A DNA stretch of 6,041 bases from Nitrospirota bacterium (lineage in GTDB: Bacteria > Nitrospirota > Thermodesulfovibrionia > Thermodesulfovibrionales > JdFR-88). A program made the position numbers and the translations under genes. The stretch is taken from NCBI GenBank assembly GCA_021789735.1, contig JAJYJB010000108.1, positions 1-6,041 on the forward strand, given 5' to 3'. Position 1 is the stretch's first letter. Each line of letters starts with the position of its first letter. The notes under the pieces were generated by a model, which worked only from the letters and a program-made list of their open reading frames with translations, did not search any database and had not been told where the DNA came from. Positions 1 through 5,927 of this stretch are shown here, piece by piece.

Positions 1-23
1 TCTGCCAGTTCCGCCACTTCGGC
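1..23 (-). tRNA. tRNA-Leu, 5' end only (cut by window edge)
   Basis: Read on the minus strand from 23 downward, the sequence begins GCCGAAGTGGCGGAACTGG. This gives a seven-base acceptor strand GCCGAAG, the TG linker at positions 8-9, and the start of a D arm with the GCGGAAcTGGcAGA pattern typical of bacterial tRNA-Leu. The anticodon lies outside the window, so the isoacceptor is unknown. Leucine is preferred over serine because bacterial tRNA-Ser genes usually start with GGAGAG-like acceptor strands. The gene is in the same direction as clpB, 218 bases downstream of its stop. Confidence 0.82.
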
Positions 24-33
24 TAGGCATTAT

Positions 34-61
34 ATTATCATCTTTCGGTTAGGCACGTAAA
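34..61 (-). promoter_or_regulatory. possible promoter of the tRNA-Leu gene
   Basis: On the minus strand a TTTACG hexamer (61-56) is followed after 16 bases by GATAAT (39-34). That would place the transcription start near 27, a few bases before the tRNA 5' end at 23. A perfect TATAAT (34-29) also overlaps, but it would start transcription inside the tRNA. Both hexamers are imperfect, so this is a weak call; read-through from clpB is the alternative. Confidence 0.3.
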
Positions 62-87
62 GAGAGGCATTTCTTACCCCTTGTCTA

Positions 88-108
88 TATGGGGGCTGCG
101 CCCCCATA
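88..108. repeat. perfect G/C-rich palindromic element (9-bp arms, 3-base loop)
   Basis: The left arm TATGGGGGC (88-96), loop TGC and right arm GCCCCCATA (100-108) are perfectly complementary. On the plus strand it is followed by a further C5 run and an A6 run; on the minus strand no T-run follows it. It therefore does not fit a Rho-independent terminator in either direction. It may be a dispersed REP-like spacer element, but only one copy is visible here. It lies between the clpB end and the tRNA-Leu gene. Confidence 0.6.
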
Positions 109-193
109 CCCCCTCAAAAAAGTCATTTAAGGAGCCAGCAAAGGGCCAATTCTTCCGTTTCGTGCGGCTGCTCCCAAAAGGATCAAAGGGGTG

Positions 194-218
194 GAAGGGG
201 GGGCAGTTGCCCCCCTTC
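194..218 (-). terminator. candidate clpB (operon) terminator hairpin
   Basis: Starting 23 bases after the clpB stop codon on the minus strand, a GAAGGGGGGCA arm pairs with TGCCCCCCC-TTC, with one bulged base and a very small loop. The stem is about 11 bp and very G/C-rich. The downstream sequence has only a C4T4 stretch instead of a proper U-tract. Placement right after the last gene of the operon favours a transcript end or 3'-stabilising hairpin, but the efficiency of intrinsic termination is uncertain. Confidence 0.42.
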
Positions 219-241
219 TATTTTATCCGCCGTTCGTTTTG

Positions 242-2911
242 TCAGCCTGCGGCTTCCACGGCAGCCGTTTTTGCCGACTTTTTGGGCCTAAGCGTTATGC
301 TTCCGCTCTTGTCGACATCCACTTCAACCAGATCGCCCTCTTTGAACGTCCGTTCAAGGAGTTTTGTCGCCAGGGGGTTCAACACCTCGCGCTGTATCGC
401 CCTTTTGAGCGGCCTGGCGCCGTAGACCGGGTCAAAGCCGATCTCGGCCAGCTTCTTTTTTGCCCTGTCGGTGAGGACCAGATCCAGCCCCTTGCCCGTC
501 AGGTAACGCTTCATCAGGTTTCCCTGTATTTCCACTATCTGCCTGAGCAGCTCTTCCGTAAGCGGGTTAAAGATTATGATCTCGTCGATCCTGTTTAAGA
601 ACTCGGGCTTGAAGTTGGCCTTCAAATCCTGGAGGATTTTGTTCTTAAGGTCCTCCTCGTTTTCGCCAGGGGGGCCCCAATAAACGCGCGGCCTCTTCCT
701 GCGTTCCTCCAGCAGTTCCTGTATATGGACGCTGCCTATGTTGGAGGTGAGGATTATAACCGTGTTCCTGAAGTCAACCACGCGCCCGTGGCCATCGGTA
801 AGCCGTCCGTCATCCAGTATCTGCAGAAGAAGGTTGAAGACCTCGGGATGGGCCTTTTCTATCTCGTCAAAAAGCAGCACTGAATAAGGTTTCCTGCGCA
901 CCGCTTCAGTTAGCTGCCCCCCTTCTTCATATCCCACATAGCCTGGCGGCGCCCCTATAAGACGTGACACCGTGTGCCGCTCCTGGTATTCGGACATGTC
1001 TATGCGCACCATGGAGCTTTCATCATCGAAGAGAAATTCGGCCAGCGCCTTGGCCAGCTCCGTTTTGCCTACGCCGGTGGGGCCAAGGAATATGAATGAG
1101 CCTATAGGCCGGTTGGGGTCCTGCACGCCGGCCCTTGCCCTTCTTACCGCGTTTGAGATAGCGGCAATGGCCTCGTCCTGCCCTACCACGCGCATGCGGA
1201 GGCGCTCCTCCATTTTGAGAAGTTTTTGCACCTCCGTCTCAAGCATCCTGGAGACCGGGATGCCAGTCCACTTGGAGATGACCTGTGCCACATCCTCCTC
1301 GTCCACCACTTCCTTGAGCATCTTCCTTTTGATCTGCACCTGGGCAAGTTTTTTAGTTTCGGAATCAAGCTGTTTCGCAAGTTCAAGCAGCGTGCCGTAT
1401 TTGAGCTCCGCCGCCCGCCCCAGATTGCCCTCGCGTTCGGCCCGCTCGGCCTCGATGCGCCTTGTCTCCATCTCTTCCTTTATATCCCGTATCCTGGAGA
1501 TGACCTCCTTTTCGCTCATCCACTGAGAGCGCAGGCTGTCCTTGCGTTCAGAAAGCTCGGCTATCTCGCGCTGTATGCCTTCCAGCCGCTTTATGGACTC
1601 ATCCGAGCCGTCTTTGAGCATTCCCTGCTTCTCTATCTCCAGTTGCCTGATCTTGCGTTCCACCTCATCCAGTTCCACAGGCATGCTGTCTATCTCCATG
1701 CGGAGTTTAGAGGCGGCCTCGTCTATAAGGTCTATTGCCTTGTCAGGTAGGAATCTGTCCGTAATGTACCTGTCCGAGAGCACGGCTGCGGCAACCAGAG
1801 CCTGGTCCTTTATTTTCACGCCGTGGTGCACTTCATAGCGCTCCTTCAGGCCGCGCAGGATGGAAATGGTGTCCTCCGCGGTGGGCTCCTTGACCAGGAT
1901 GGGCTGGAACCTCCTTTCAAGGGCGGGGTCTTTCTCTATGTATTTCCGGTATTCGTTTACCGTGGTGGCCCCTATGCACCGCAGCTCGCCCCTTGCAAGC
2001 GCCGGCTTTAACATGTTGGAGGCGTCCATCGCGCCCTCTGCCGCACCGGCCCCTACGATGGTGTGCATCTCATCTATAAAGAGGATGACCTTTCCGCTGG
2101 CTTGCTCTACCTCCTTGAGCACCGCCTTCAGCCTCTCCTCGAACTCCCCCCTGTACTTTGCCCCGGCGATAAGAGCGCCCATGTCCAGGGCCACCGTCTT
2201 TTTGTGCCTCAGCGTCTCGGGCACGTCACCCTGGACTATGCGCTGCGCCAGTCCGTCCACTATGGCGGTCTTGCCCACTCCGGGGTCGCCGATGAGCACC
2301 GGGTTGTTCTTGGTCCTCCTTGAAAGCACCTGTATCAGGCGGCGTATCTCCTCATCCCTTCCTATCACGGGGTCCAGTTTGCCTTTTTTTGCAAGCTCTG
2401 TGAGGTCCCTGCCGTAGCGGGCCAGCGCCTGGTATTTGTCTTCCGGGTTCTGGTCAGTCACCTTCTGGGTGCCCCTTATCTCCTGCATGGAGGCAAGTAT
2501 CATGTCCGGGGTGGCGCCCCTGCCGGCCAGCGCCTGCGCCCCCGGGCCTCCTTCCGTGGCGATTGCGTACAGCAGGTGCTCCACGCTCACGAATTCATCC
2601 GTTAGATGGGTTGCCTGCTGCATGGCCTTCTCCATTACGTCTTTAAGCCTGGCCGAAGCGTAGAACTGCCCAAGCGGAGTGGAGCCGGAGGCCTTGGGGA
2701 ACTTGTCGATTATCTTTTCGACATCTGCTTCGAGCCCCCCGGTTTCTACGCCCATCCGGCCCAGTATCTGAACTGCAAGGCCTTCGCCGTCCCTGAGCAG
2801 GGCCAGCAAGAGGTGCTCGGGCTGAAGTTCCTGGTTGCCTTTGCCCTCCGCAATCCTCTGGCTTTCGGCCATCGCCTCCTGTGATTTGTAAGTTAATTTG
2901 TCCAATCTCAT
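242..2911 (-). CDS. clpB: ATP-dependent protein disaggregase ClpB (Hsp100)
   Basis: This is a cytoplasmic hexameric AAA+ disaggregase that works with DnaK, DnaJ and GrpE to pull polypeptides out of aggregates. The 889 residues contain all ClpB parts in order. The double Clp-N domain spans 1-146. NBD1 has Walker A GDPGVGKT (208-215), pore loop KYRG (252-255), Walker B VILFIDE (275-281) and arginine-finger segment ALERRF (330-335). A long middle coiled coil (about 410-535) separates ClpB from ClpC and ClpA. NBD2 has Walker A GPTGVGKT (610-617), pore loop GYVG (657-660), Walker B VLLFDE (678-683) and sensor-2 GARPLKRA (831-838). The start is firm: MRLDKLT matches the family N-terminus, with AGGAGG (2927-2922) ten bases upstream. 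The protein is about 30 residues longer than E. coli ClpB, partly through an insert near 731-753. It is the last gene of dnaJ-hspR-clpB. Confidence 0.97.
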   Translation of the reverse strand: MRLDKLTYKSQEAMAESQRIAEGKGNQELQPEHLLLALLRDGEGLAVQILGRMGVETGGLEADVEKIIDKFPKASGSTPLGQFYASARLKDVMEKAMQQATHLTDEFVSVEHLLYAIATEGGPGAQALAGRGATPDMILASMQEIRGTQKVTDQNPEDKYQALARYGRDLTELAKKGKLDPVIGRDEEIRRLIQVLSRRTKNNPVLIGDPGVGKTAIVDGLAQRIVQGDVPETLRHKKTVALDMGALIAGAKYRGEFEERLKAVLKEVEQASGKVILFIDEMHTIVGAGAAEGAMDASNMLKPALARGELRCIGATTVNEYRKYIEKDPALERRFQPILVKEPTAEDTISILRGLKERYEVHHGVKIKDQALVAAAVLSDRYITDRFLPDKAIDLIDEAASKLRMEIDSMPVELDEVERKIRQLEIEKQGMLKDGSDESIKRLEGIQREIAELSERKDSLRSQWMSEKEVISRIRDIKEEMETRRIEAERAEREGNLGRAAELKYGTLLELAKQLDSETKKLAQVQIKRKMLKEVVDEEDVAQVISKWTGIPVSRMLETEVQKLLKMEERLRMRVVGQDEAIAAISNAVRRARAGVQDPNRPIGSFIFLGPTGVGKTELAKALAEFLFDDESSMVRIDMSEYQERHTVSRLIGAPPGYVGYEEGGQLTEAVRRKPYSVLLFDEIEKAHPEVFNLLLQILDDGRLTDGHGRVVDFRNTVIILTSNIGSVHIQELLEERRKRPRVYWGPPGENEEDLKNKILQDLKANFKPEFLNRIDEIIIFNPLTEELLRQIVEIQGNLMKRYLTGKGLDLVLTDRAKKKLAEIGFDPVYGARPLKRAIQREVLNPLATKLLERTFKEGDLVEVDVDKSGSITLRPKKSAKTAAVEAAG

Positions 2912-2951
2912 GGTCCTCTTGCCTCCTGCCTTTTAAAAAATCCTGATCATG

Positions 2952-2980
2952 CTTTTTTTCTTTTCTTTTCTTTTACTTTT
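2952..2980. repeat. pyrimidine tract with CTTTT repeats at the hspR-clpB junction
   Basis: The plus strand reads as a nearly uninterrupted C/T tract with three CTTTT units (2960-2974) and degenerate copies on both sides. On the transcribed strand it is an A/G-only stretch covering the last hspR codons, its TAA stop and the first bases of the spacer before clpB. Length changes in the repeat itself fall after the stop, so they would not shift the hspR frame. They could change the spacing or structure ahead of clpB. Confidence 0.5.
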
Positions 2981-3338
2981 CATCGCGGGGGCTTTTTTCC
3001 CCCGAAAACATCTGCCTGATCCTTTTTTCAAAGTCGCCGCGGAACTCGTTTCCAAGGTGTTCCATCATCTGCAGCATCTCATTTTGCAGCCCTTCGATCC
3101 GCTCCCTCATCCGCAAAATGATCTCCACGCCAGCCTTGTTCACTCCCATTTCCCGCGTGAGCCTCAGGACCATTCCGATGCGCTCCACGTCGCTTTCCGA
3201 ATAAAGCCTCTGCTTGTTGGTCCTGGTCGGGTGGACGAAGCCTTGCCGCTCATACATCCGCAGGGTCTGTGGATGCACATGGAGCATACGGGCCACGACG
3301 CTTATCATATAAAGAGGCTGTTCCTTCTCCCTTTTCAT
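2973..3338 (-). CDS. hspR: HspR, MerR-family heat-shock repressor
   Basis: This is a predicted DNA-binding repressor of chaperone genes. The 121 residues start with the HspR-type segment PLYMISVVARMLHVHPQTLR (8-27). A MerR winged helix-turn-helix occupies about 11-78: HTH helices near 12-19 and 23-33, wing with RLYSESD (44-50), and the GVNKAGVEIIL segment (65-75) typical of HspR. A short coiled coil follows (72-95), with a charged tail. No cysteine is present, so metal or redox sensing by thiols is unlikely. The ATG at 3338 is chosen over the in-frame ATG at 3416 because the family N-terminus begins there and it sits one base after the dnaJ stop; the earlier start would overlap dnaJ by 77 bases. 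AAGGA lies about 13 bases upstream, so translation is probably coupled to dnaJ. In Streptomyces and Helicobacter, HspR represses its own chaperone operon at HAIR sites; a candidate site lies ahead of dnaJ. Confidence 0.9.
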   Translation of the reverse strand: MKREKEQPLYMISVVARMLHVHPQTLRMYERQGFVHPTRTNKQRLYSESDVERIGMVLRLTREMGVNKAGVEIILRMRERIEGLQNEMLQMMEHLGNEFRGDFEKRIRQMFSGEKSPRDEK

Positions 3339-3339
3339 C

Positions 3340-4428
3340 TCAGTGCAAAATGTCCTTGCGGGGATTTTCTCCGTATGCCGCCTCAAGCTCGGACAGCGCC
3401 GCCTTTGCGCGCTCACCTATGTCTCTGGGCAAAACTATGTTGATGTCCACATAAAGATTGCCTCTGCCGCCCTTTGGAGAGGAAAACCCCTTGCCTTTTA
3501 ATTTGAACCGCTGTCCGCCGCGCGTGCCTGCAGGCAGCTTCATGATCGCTTTTCCGTCCGGGGTGGGCACCTCTATCTTTGCTCCCAAGGCGGCCTCTCC
3601 TATGGTAACGGGCACCTCCAGGTAAACGTTGTCCGCCTCTCTTTTAAAAAAAGGATGGGGCTGCACCTTGATTTTTATCCGGAGGTCGCCTGCGGACCCG
3701 CCGTCAACACCAGCGTTGCCAAGCCCCCTTAACCGCAGCATGGAACCGTTGTCCACTCCGGCCGGTATCTTTACTGAAACCGTTTCCGTTGTTATCTTTT
3801 TGCCGGCGCCCCTGCAGGAAGGGCAGACCTTTACCGCCTTCTGGCCGGTGCCGCCGCAGTCCGGGCAAGCCTGCACAGTGCTGAAAAATCCCCTTTTTGA
3901 CTGAAGTTTTCCGGTCCCTTTGCACCTGGGGCATTTGCTTACCTCGGAGGCCCCTACACCTCCGCACTGGGGGCAGACGGCCTCCCTGTTGATGGATACC
4001 TGCCTTGTCGTGCCGCCGAACGCCTCCTTAAAGGTCACATCCATTTCTGTATAGAGGTCCGCACCCTTCCGGGGAACGCCCCTCTGCCGCGCCGTGCCGC
4101 CAAAAAGCTCAGAAAATATGTCGCCGAAACCGAAATCGTACTCCGCGCCCCCTGTCCCGTAGCCGGGTTGCCCCGCACCAGCCCATTCGCCGGCCCCAGG
4201 CCATTCGAATTTCTCAGGCCCGCGGTCGTACTGCTCCTTTTTCTTCGGATCGCTCAGTACGGCATAGGCCTCGTTGATCTCCTTGAATTTCTCCTCAGAG
4301 GCCTTGTCGCCGGGGTTCAGGTCAGGGTGATACTTCCTGGCAAGTTTGCGGTATGCCGCTTTTATCTCATCGGCAGTGGCTTTTCTTTCTACTCCCAATA
4401 TCCCGTAAAAATCCTTCGCAGCCGCCAT
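3340..4428 (-). CDS. dnaJ: chaperone protein DnaJ (Hsp40, type I)
   Basis: This is the co-chaperone that stimulates DnaK ATP hydrolysis and delivers unfolded substrates; it acts in the cytoplasm. The 362 residues show an N-terminal J domain (about 5-70) with the catalytic HPD motif at 34-36, then a short Gly/Phe-rich linker (about 78-113). The zinc-binding region has four complete CxxCxGxG repeats (CPQC 152, CPRC 167, CPDC 188, CPSC 202), and two C-terminal beta-sandwich substrate domains run from about 212 to 335. All four zinc motifs make this a canonical DnaJ, not a CbpA-type protein. The ATG at 4428 starts the J domain correctly, but the sequence upstream is A-rich with no good Shine-Dalgarno match (closest AAAGG is 16-17 bases away). 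It is the first gene of the operon, and its TGA stop is one base from hspR. No dnaK or grpE is in the window. Confidence 0.96.
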   Translation of the reverse strand: MAAAKDFYGILGVERKATADEIKAAYRKLARKYHPDLNPGDKASEEKFKEINEAYAVLSDPKKKEQYDRGPEKFEWPGAGEWAGAGQPGYGTGGAEYDFGFGDIFSELFGGTARQRGVPRKGADLYTEMDVTFKEAFGGTTRQVSINREAVCPQCGGVGASEVSKCPRCKGTGKLQSKRGFFSTVQACPDCGGTGQKAVKVCPSCRGAGKKITTETVSVKIPAGVDNGSMLRLRGLGNAGVDGGSAGDLRIKIKVQPHPFFKREADNVYLEVPVTIGEAALGAKIEVPTPDGKAIMKLPAGTRGGQRFKLKGKGFSSPKGGRGNLYVDINIVLPRDIGERAKAALSELEAAYGENPRKDILH

Positions 4429-4440
4429 TTCGATTTTTTT

Positions 4441-4485
4441 CTTTGCCTTTCTTTTCTTTGCCTGTCCTGTCTTTGCCTGTTTTGG
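4441..4485. repeat. three 15-bp tandem repeats in the dnaJ leader
   Basis: Three units begin with CTTTGCCT at 4441, 4456 and 4471, an exact 15-bp period; the second and third share CTTTGCCTGT. On the transcribed (minus) strand each unit ends in GGCAAAG. The repeats lie in the predicted untranslated leader of dnaJ, between the inferred start near 4509 and the ATG at 4428, giving a purine-rich leader of about 80 bases. Whether they act in RNA stability, ribosome loading or protein binding cannot be told from the sequence. Confidence 0.6.
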
Positions 4486-4515
4486 TTCCGCCCGAATTTG
4501 CTTTCCCTGTTTTTT

Positions 4516-4545
4516 AATATATTATCTTTAGCCGAATCGTGTCAA
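4516..4545 (-). promoter_or_regulatory. sigma70-type promoter of the dnaJ-hspR-clpB operon
   Basis: On the minus strand a perfect TTGACA (4545-4540) is followed after 18 bases by TATATT (4521-4516). The DNA upstream of the -35 is A/T-rich, as in an UP element. Transcription should start near 4509. The site looks like a vegetative promoter, which suits an operon controlled by a repressor (HspR) better than by an alternative heat-shock sigma factor. Confidence 0.72.
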
Positions 4546-4546
4546 G
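4526..4546 (-). promoter_or_regulatory. HAIR-like candidate operator for HspR
   Basis: On the minus strand the sequence is CTTGACA-N7-GCTAAAG, against the published HAIR consensus CTTGAGT-N7-ACTCAAG. It matches 5 of 7 bases in each half, with exactly the right spacing of seven. It overlaps the whole -35 hexamer (except nothing beyond it) and most of the promoter spacer, so a bound repressor would block RNA polymerase. Some of the left-half match is forced by the -35 TTGACA itself, so chance resemblance is possible. The support comes from position and from hspR being in the operon. Confidence 0.5.
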
Positions 4547-4622
4547 TATTATCATACCATAAAAGTAAACATACTTTATATGTGAATTGTAGCATCCCCG
4601 TAAGGGCTGTCAACAGGAATTA

Positions 4623-5387
4623 ATGTTATCCTACTGTATGGATATATCATCAAGACAGGCGGGCGACATGTTGATCTACGGGGTAAACCCGGTGATGGAG
4701 GCGCTCCGTGCAGGGGCCGTTACAAAGATATTTGTTTCGGCAAAGAGGGAGGACATCCCGCACATCTTAAGCCTTGCCAGGGAACGCGGCGTTCCTGTGG
4801 ACAGGGTGGCCCCTTCTTTTTTTGAGGCCCTTCCAAAGGGCCACCAGTCCGTAGCCGCTAAGGTGCGCGAAAAATCCTTTATGGGCACCGGGGAGATGCT
4901 TGAGGCCGCTGCCAAGGTTGGCGAGCCGCCGCTTCTGGTGGCGCTGGACGGCGTGGAGGACCCCAGGAACCTGGGCGCGATCATGCGAAGCGCGCTTGCG
5001 CTAGGCGCCCATGGTATAATAATAGGGAAACACCGCCAGTCCGGGCTTACCCCAGAGGCATTCAAGGCGTCAGCCGGTGCTGCCTGGAGCCTTCCAGTTT
5101 CGAGGGAGGCCAACATCAAGTACGCCCTTGATATGCTTAAGGAAAATGGGCTTGTGGTCGCCGGGACCGCCGCTGGCGTTGGCGTGGCCCCTTGGGAGGC
5201 AGACTTGAGGGTGCCGCTTGTATTGGTTCTTGGAGGCGAGGGGGCGGGGCTCAGGCGGGTGGTCACTGAGAGGTGTGATTACCTCTTAAGCGTACCGGTG
5301 CGGGGCGTTGAATCCCTGAATGTGTCCGTGAGCGCAGGGATATTCCTTTCAGAGGTTTTGCGGCAAAGAAGCAGCAAAAAGAAGTAA
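4623..5387 (+). CDS. rlmB: 23S rRNA (guanosine-2'-O-)-methyltransferase RlmB (SpoU/TrmH family)
   Basis: This enzyme transfers a methyl group from S-adenosylmethionine to the 2'-hydroxyl of a guanosine in 23S rRNA (G2251 in E. coli, in the peptidyl-transferase P loop). An N-terminal substrate-binding domain (about 16-90) opens with IYGVNPVMEAL (18-28). A SPOUT knotted domain carries three SpoU motifs: motif 1 LDGVEDPRNLGAIMRSA (108-124, with N116 and R122), motif 2 LVLGGEGAGL (201-210, E206) and motif 3 SVPVRGVESLNVSVSAGI (223-240, N233). The length (254, or 239 from the third ATG) is normal. The ATG at 4623 has AGGA only four bases upstream; in-frame ATGs at 4638 and 4668 exist. The one at 4668 gives MLIYG, closest to family N-termini, so the true start is open. 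It is divergent from dnaJ; no convincing promoter is visible. A TrmH-family tRNA methylase is the less likely alternative. Confidence 0.9.
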   Translation: MLSYCMDISSRQAGDMLIYGVNPVMEALRAGAVTKIFVSAKREDIPHILSLARERGVPVDRVAPSFFEALPKGHQSVAAKVREKSFMGTGEMLEAAAKVGEPPLLVALDGVEDPRNLGAIMRSALALGAHGIIIGKHRQSGLTPEAFKASAGAAWSLPVSREANIKYALDMLKENGLVVAGTAAGVGVAPWEADLRVPLVLVLGGEGAGLRRVVTERCDYLLSVPVRGVESLNVSVSAGIFLSEVLRQRSSKKK

Positions 5388-5431
5388 AAGACTTAAAAAC
5401 CTGAAATTTTGTCCTAACCAAGAAAAATCAC

Positions 5432-5460
5432 TTGAATTTAAAGATTGACAGGAATATAAT
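5432..5460 (+). promoter_or_regulatory. tRNA cluster promoter P1
   Basis: TTGAAT (5432-5437) and a perfect TATAAT (5455-5460) are separated by exactly 17 bases. Transcription would start near 5467, about 54 bases before the first tRNA. It overlaps P2, whose -35 falls within the P1 spacer, so the two probably cannot be occupied at once. Confidence 0.5.
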
Positions 5461-5474
5461 ATATTCCCTATATT
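5445..5474 (+). promoter_or_regulatory. tRNA cluster promoter P2
   Basis: A perfect TTGACA (5445-5450) is followed after 18 bases by TATATT (5469-5474). The hexamers and spacing are identical to those of the dnaJ operon promoter. Transcription would start near 5481, leaving a leader of about 40 bases before tRNA-Thr. Strong consensus hexamers are expected for a stable-RNA cluster. The discriminator after the -10 is A/T-rich, not the G/C-rich type usual for stringently controlled promoters. Confidence 0.65.
5451..5467. repeat. 17-bp perfect palindrome within the tRNA promoter spacer
   Basis: GGAATATA-A-TATATTCC has perfectly complementary 8-base arms around one central base. It fills 17 of the 18 bases between the P2 hexamers and contains the P1 -10 hexamer. 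A second, shorter palindrome, CCTAT-ATTA-ATAGG (5467-5480), abuts it and covers the P2 -10. This is the geometry of a repressor operator, but no protein can be assigned, and A/T-rich palindromes also arise by chance. Confidence 0.55.
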
Positions 5475-5520
5475 AATAGGTTGATAAAAAAGGGGAGATT
5501 TGCGCTCCAAGGGCCAGGTA

Positions 5521-5596
5521 GCCACCGTAGCTCAGTAGGTAGAGCAGCTGATTTGTAATCAGCGGGTCGGGGGTTCGATTCCCTTCGGTGGCTCCA
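5521..5596 (+). tRNA. tRNA-Thr (anticodon TGT)
   Basis: A complete 76-base cloverleaf. Acceptor GCCACCG (5521-5527) pairs with CGGTGGC (5586-5592). The anticodon stem GCTGA/TCAGC encloses loop TTTGTAA, with anticodon TGT at 5554-5556 reading ACA. The T loop is TTCGATT. The T stem contains two G-T pairs (GGGGG with CCCTT). Discriminator T and an encoded CCA end are present (5593-5596). It is the first tRNA of the cluster, 14 bases before tRNA-Tyr. Confidence 0.97.
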
Positions 5597-5610
5597 AGAA
5601 GGGCTGTATA

Positions 5611-5692
5611 GGAGAGGTTCCCGAGTGGCTAAAGGGGACGGGCTGTAAACCCGTTGGCGTAGCCTACGGAGGTTCGAATCCTCCCCTCTCCA
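5611..5692 (+). tRNA. tRNA-Tyr (anticodon GTA)
   Basis: An 82-base class II tRNA with a long variable arm (5655-5667). Acceptor GGAGAGG pairs with CCTCTCC (5685-5691). The anticodon stem ACGGG/CCCGT encloses loop CTGTAAA, with anticodon GTA at 5645-5647. T stem GGAGG/CCTCC is perfect around TTCGAAT. The discriminator is A at 5692, and the next bases are CTG, so CCA is not encoded and must be added by CCA-adding enzyme. Confidence 0.97.
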
Positions 5693-5795
5693 CTGGTTTC
5701 TTGGCGGTTATTTGGGTTGGTGTGCATGTGCCTGGAGGGTTTTTCTCAGGTGCCGGTCTCTTTTTTTGAAGCGGCTTTTTTATTTTTAACTTGAA

Positions 5796-5870
5796 GCGGG
5801 AGTAGCTCAGTGGTAGAGCGTCAGCCTTCCAAGCTGAGGGTCGCGGGTTCGAATCCCGTTTCCCGCTCCA
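5796..5870 (+). tRNA. tRNA-Gly (anticodon TCC)
   Basis: A complete 75-base cloverleaf. Acceptor GCGGGAG pairs with TTCCCGC (5860-5866) with one G-T pair. The anticodon stem TCAGC/GCTGA encloses loop CTTCCAA, with anticodon TCC at 5828-5830 reading GGA. T loop TTCGAAT is canonical. Discriminator T and an encoded CCA (5868-5870) are present. A 103-base T-rich spacer separates it from tRNA-Tyr, with only weak hairpin potential in it. Confidence 0.97.
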
Positions 5871-5927
5871 TTTCAAGGGCGAGTGGGCAGACATTTTCCA
5901 TTTTTTGGGCAGGCGAAGGTCGGTGAT

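Noticed and set aside
2486..2488. Internal ATG at ClpB Met142 as a second start giving an N-domain-less form, as known in E. coli.
   Set aside because: The sequence just upstream on the minus strand (ACTTGCCTCC) has no Shine-Dalgarno character, so there is no sequence support.
191..2884. Many plus-strand open frames of 60-185 codons opposite clpB.
   Set aside because: They are shadows of a G/C-rich, strongly conserved coding sequence; none has a family-like protein or suitable ribosome binding site.
3339..3416. Longer hspR start at 3416 (147 residues).
   Set aside because: The extra 26 residues are low-complexity basic translation of the dnaJ 3' end in another frame, and the family N-terminus begins at the ATG at 3338.
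4569..4583. Small palindrome ACATA-CTTTA-TATGT upstream of rlmB.
   Set aside because: Five-base A/T arms are expected by chance in A/T-rich DNA, and no promoter can be placed around it with confidence.
5693..5795. Possible terminator between tRNA-Tyr and tRNA-Gly, because of T-runs at 5760-5767 and 5776-5787.
   Set aside because: The only stems (for example GCCG with CGGC) are four base pairs with a large loop, too weak for an intrinsic terminator. The order of the cluster also argues for a common transcript.
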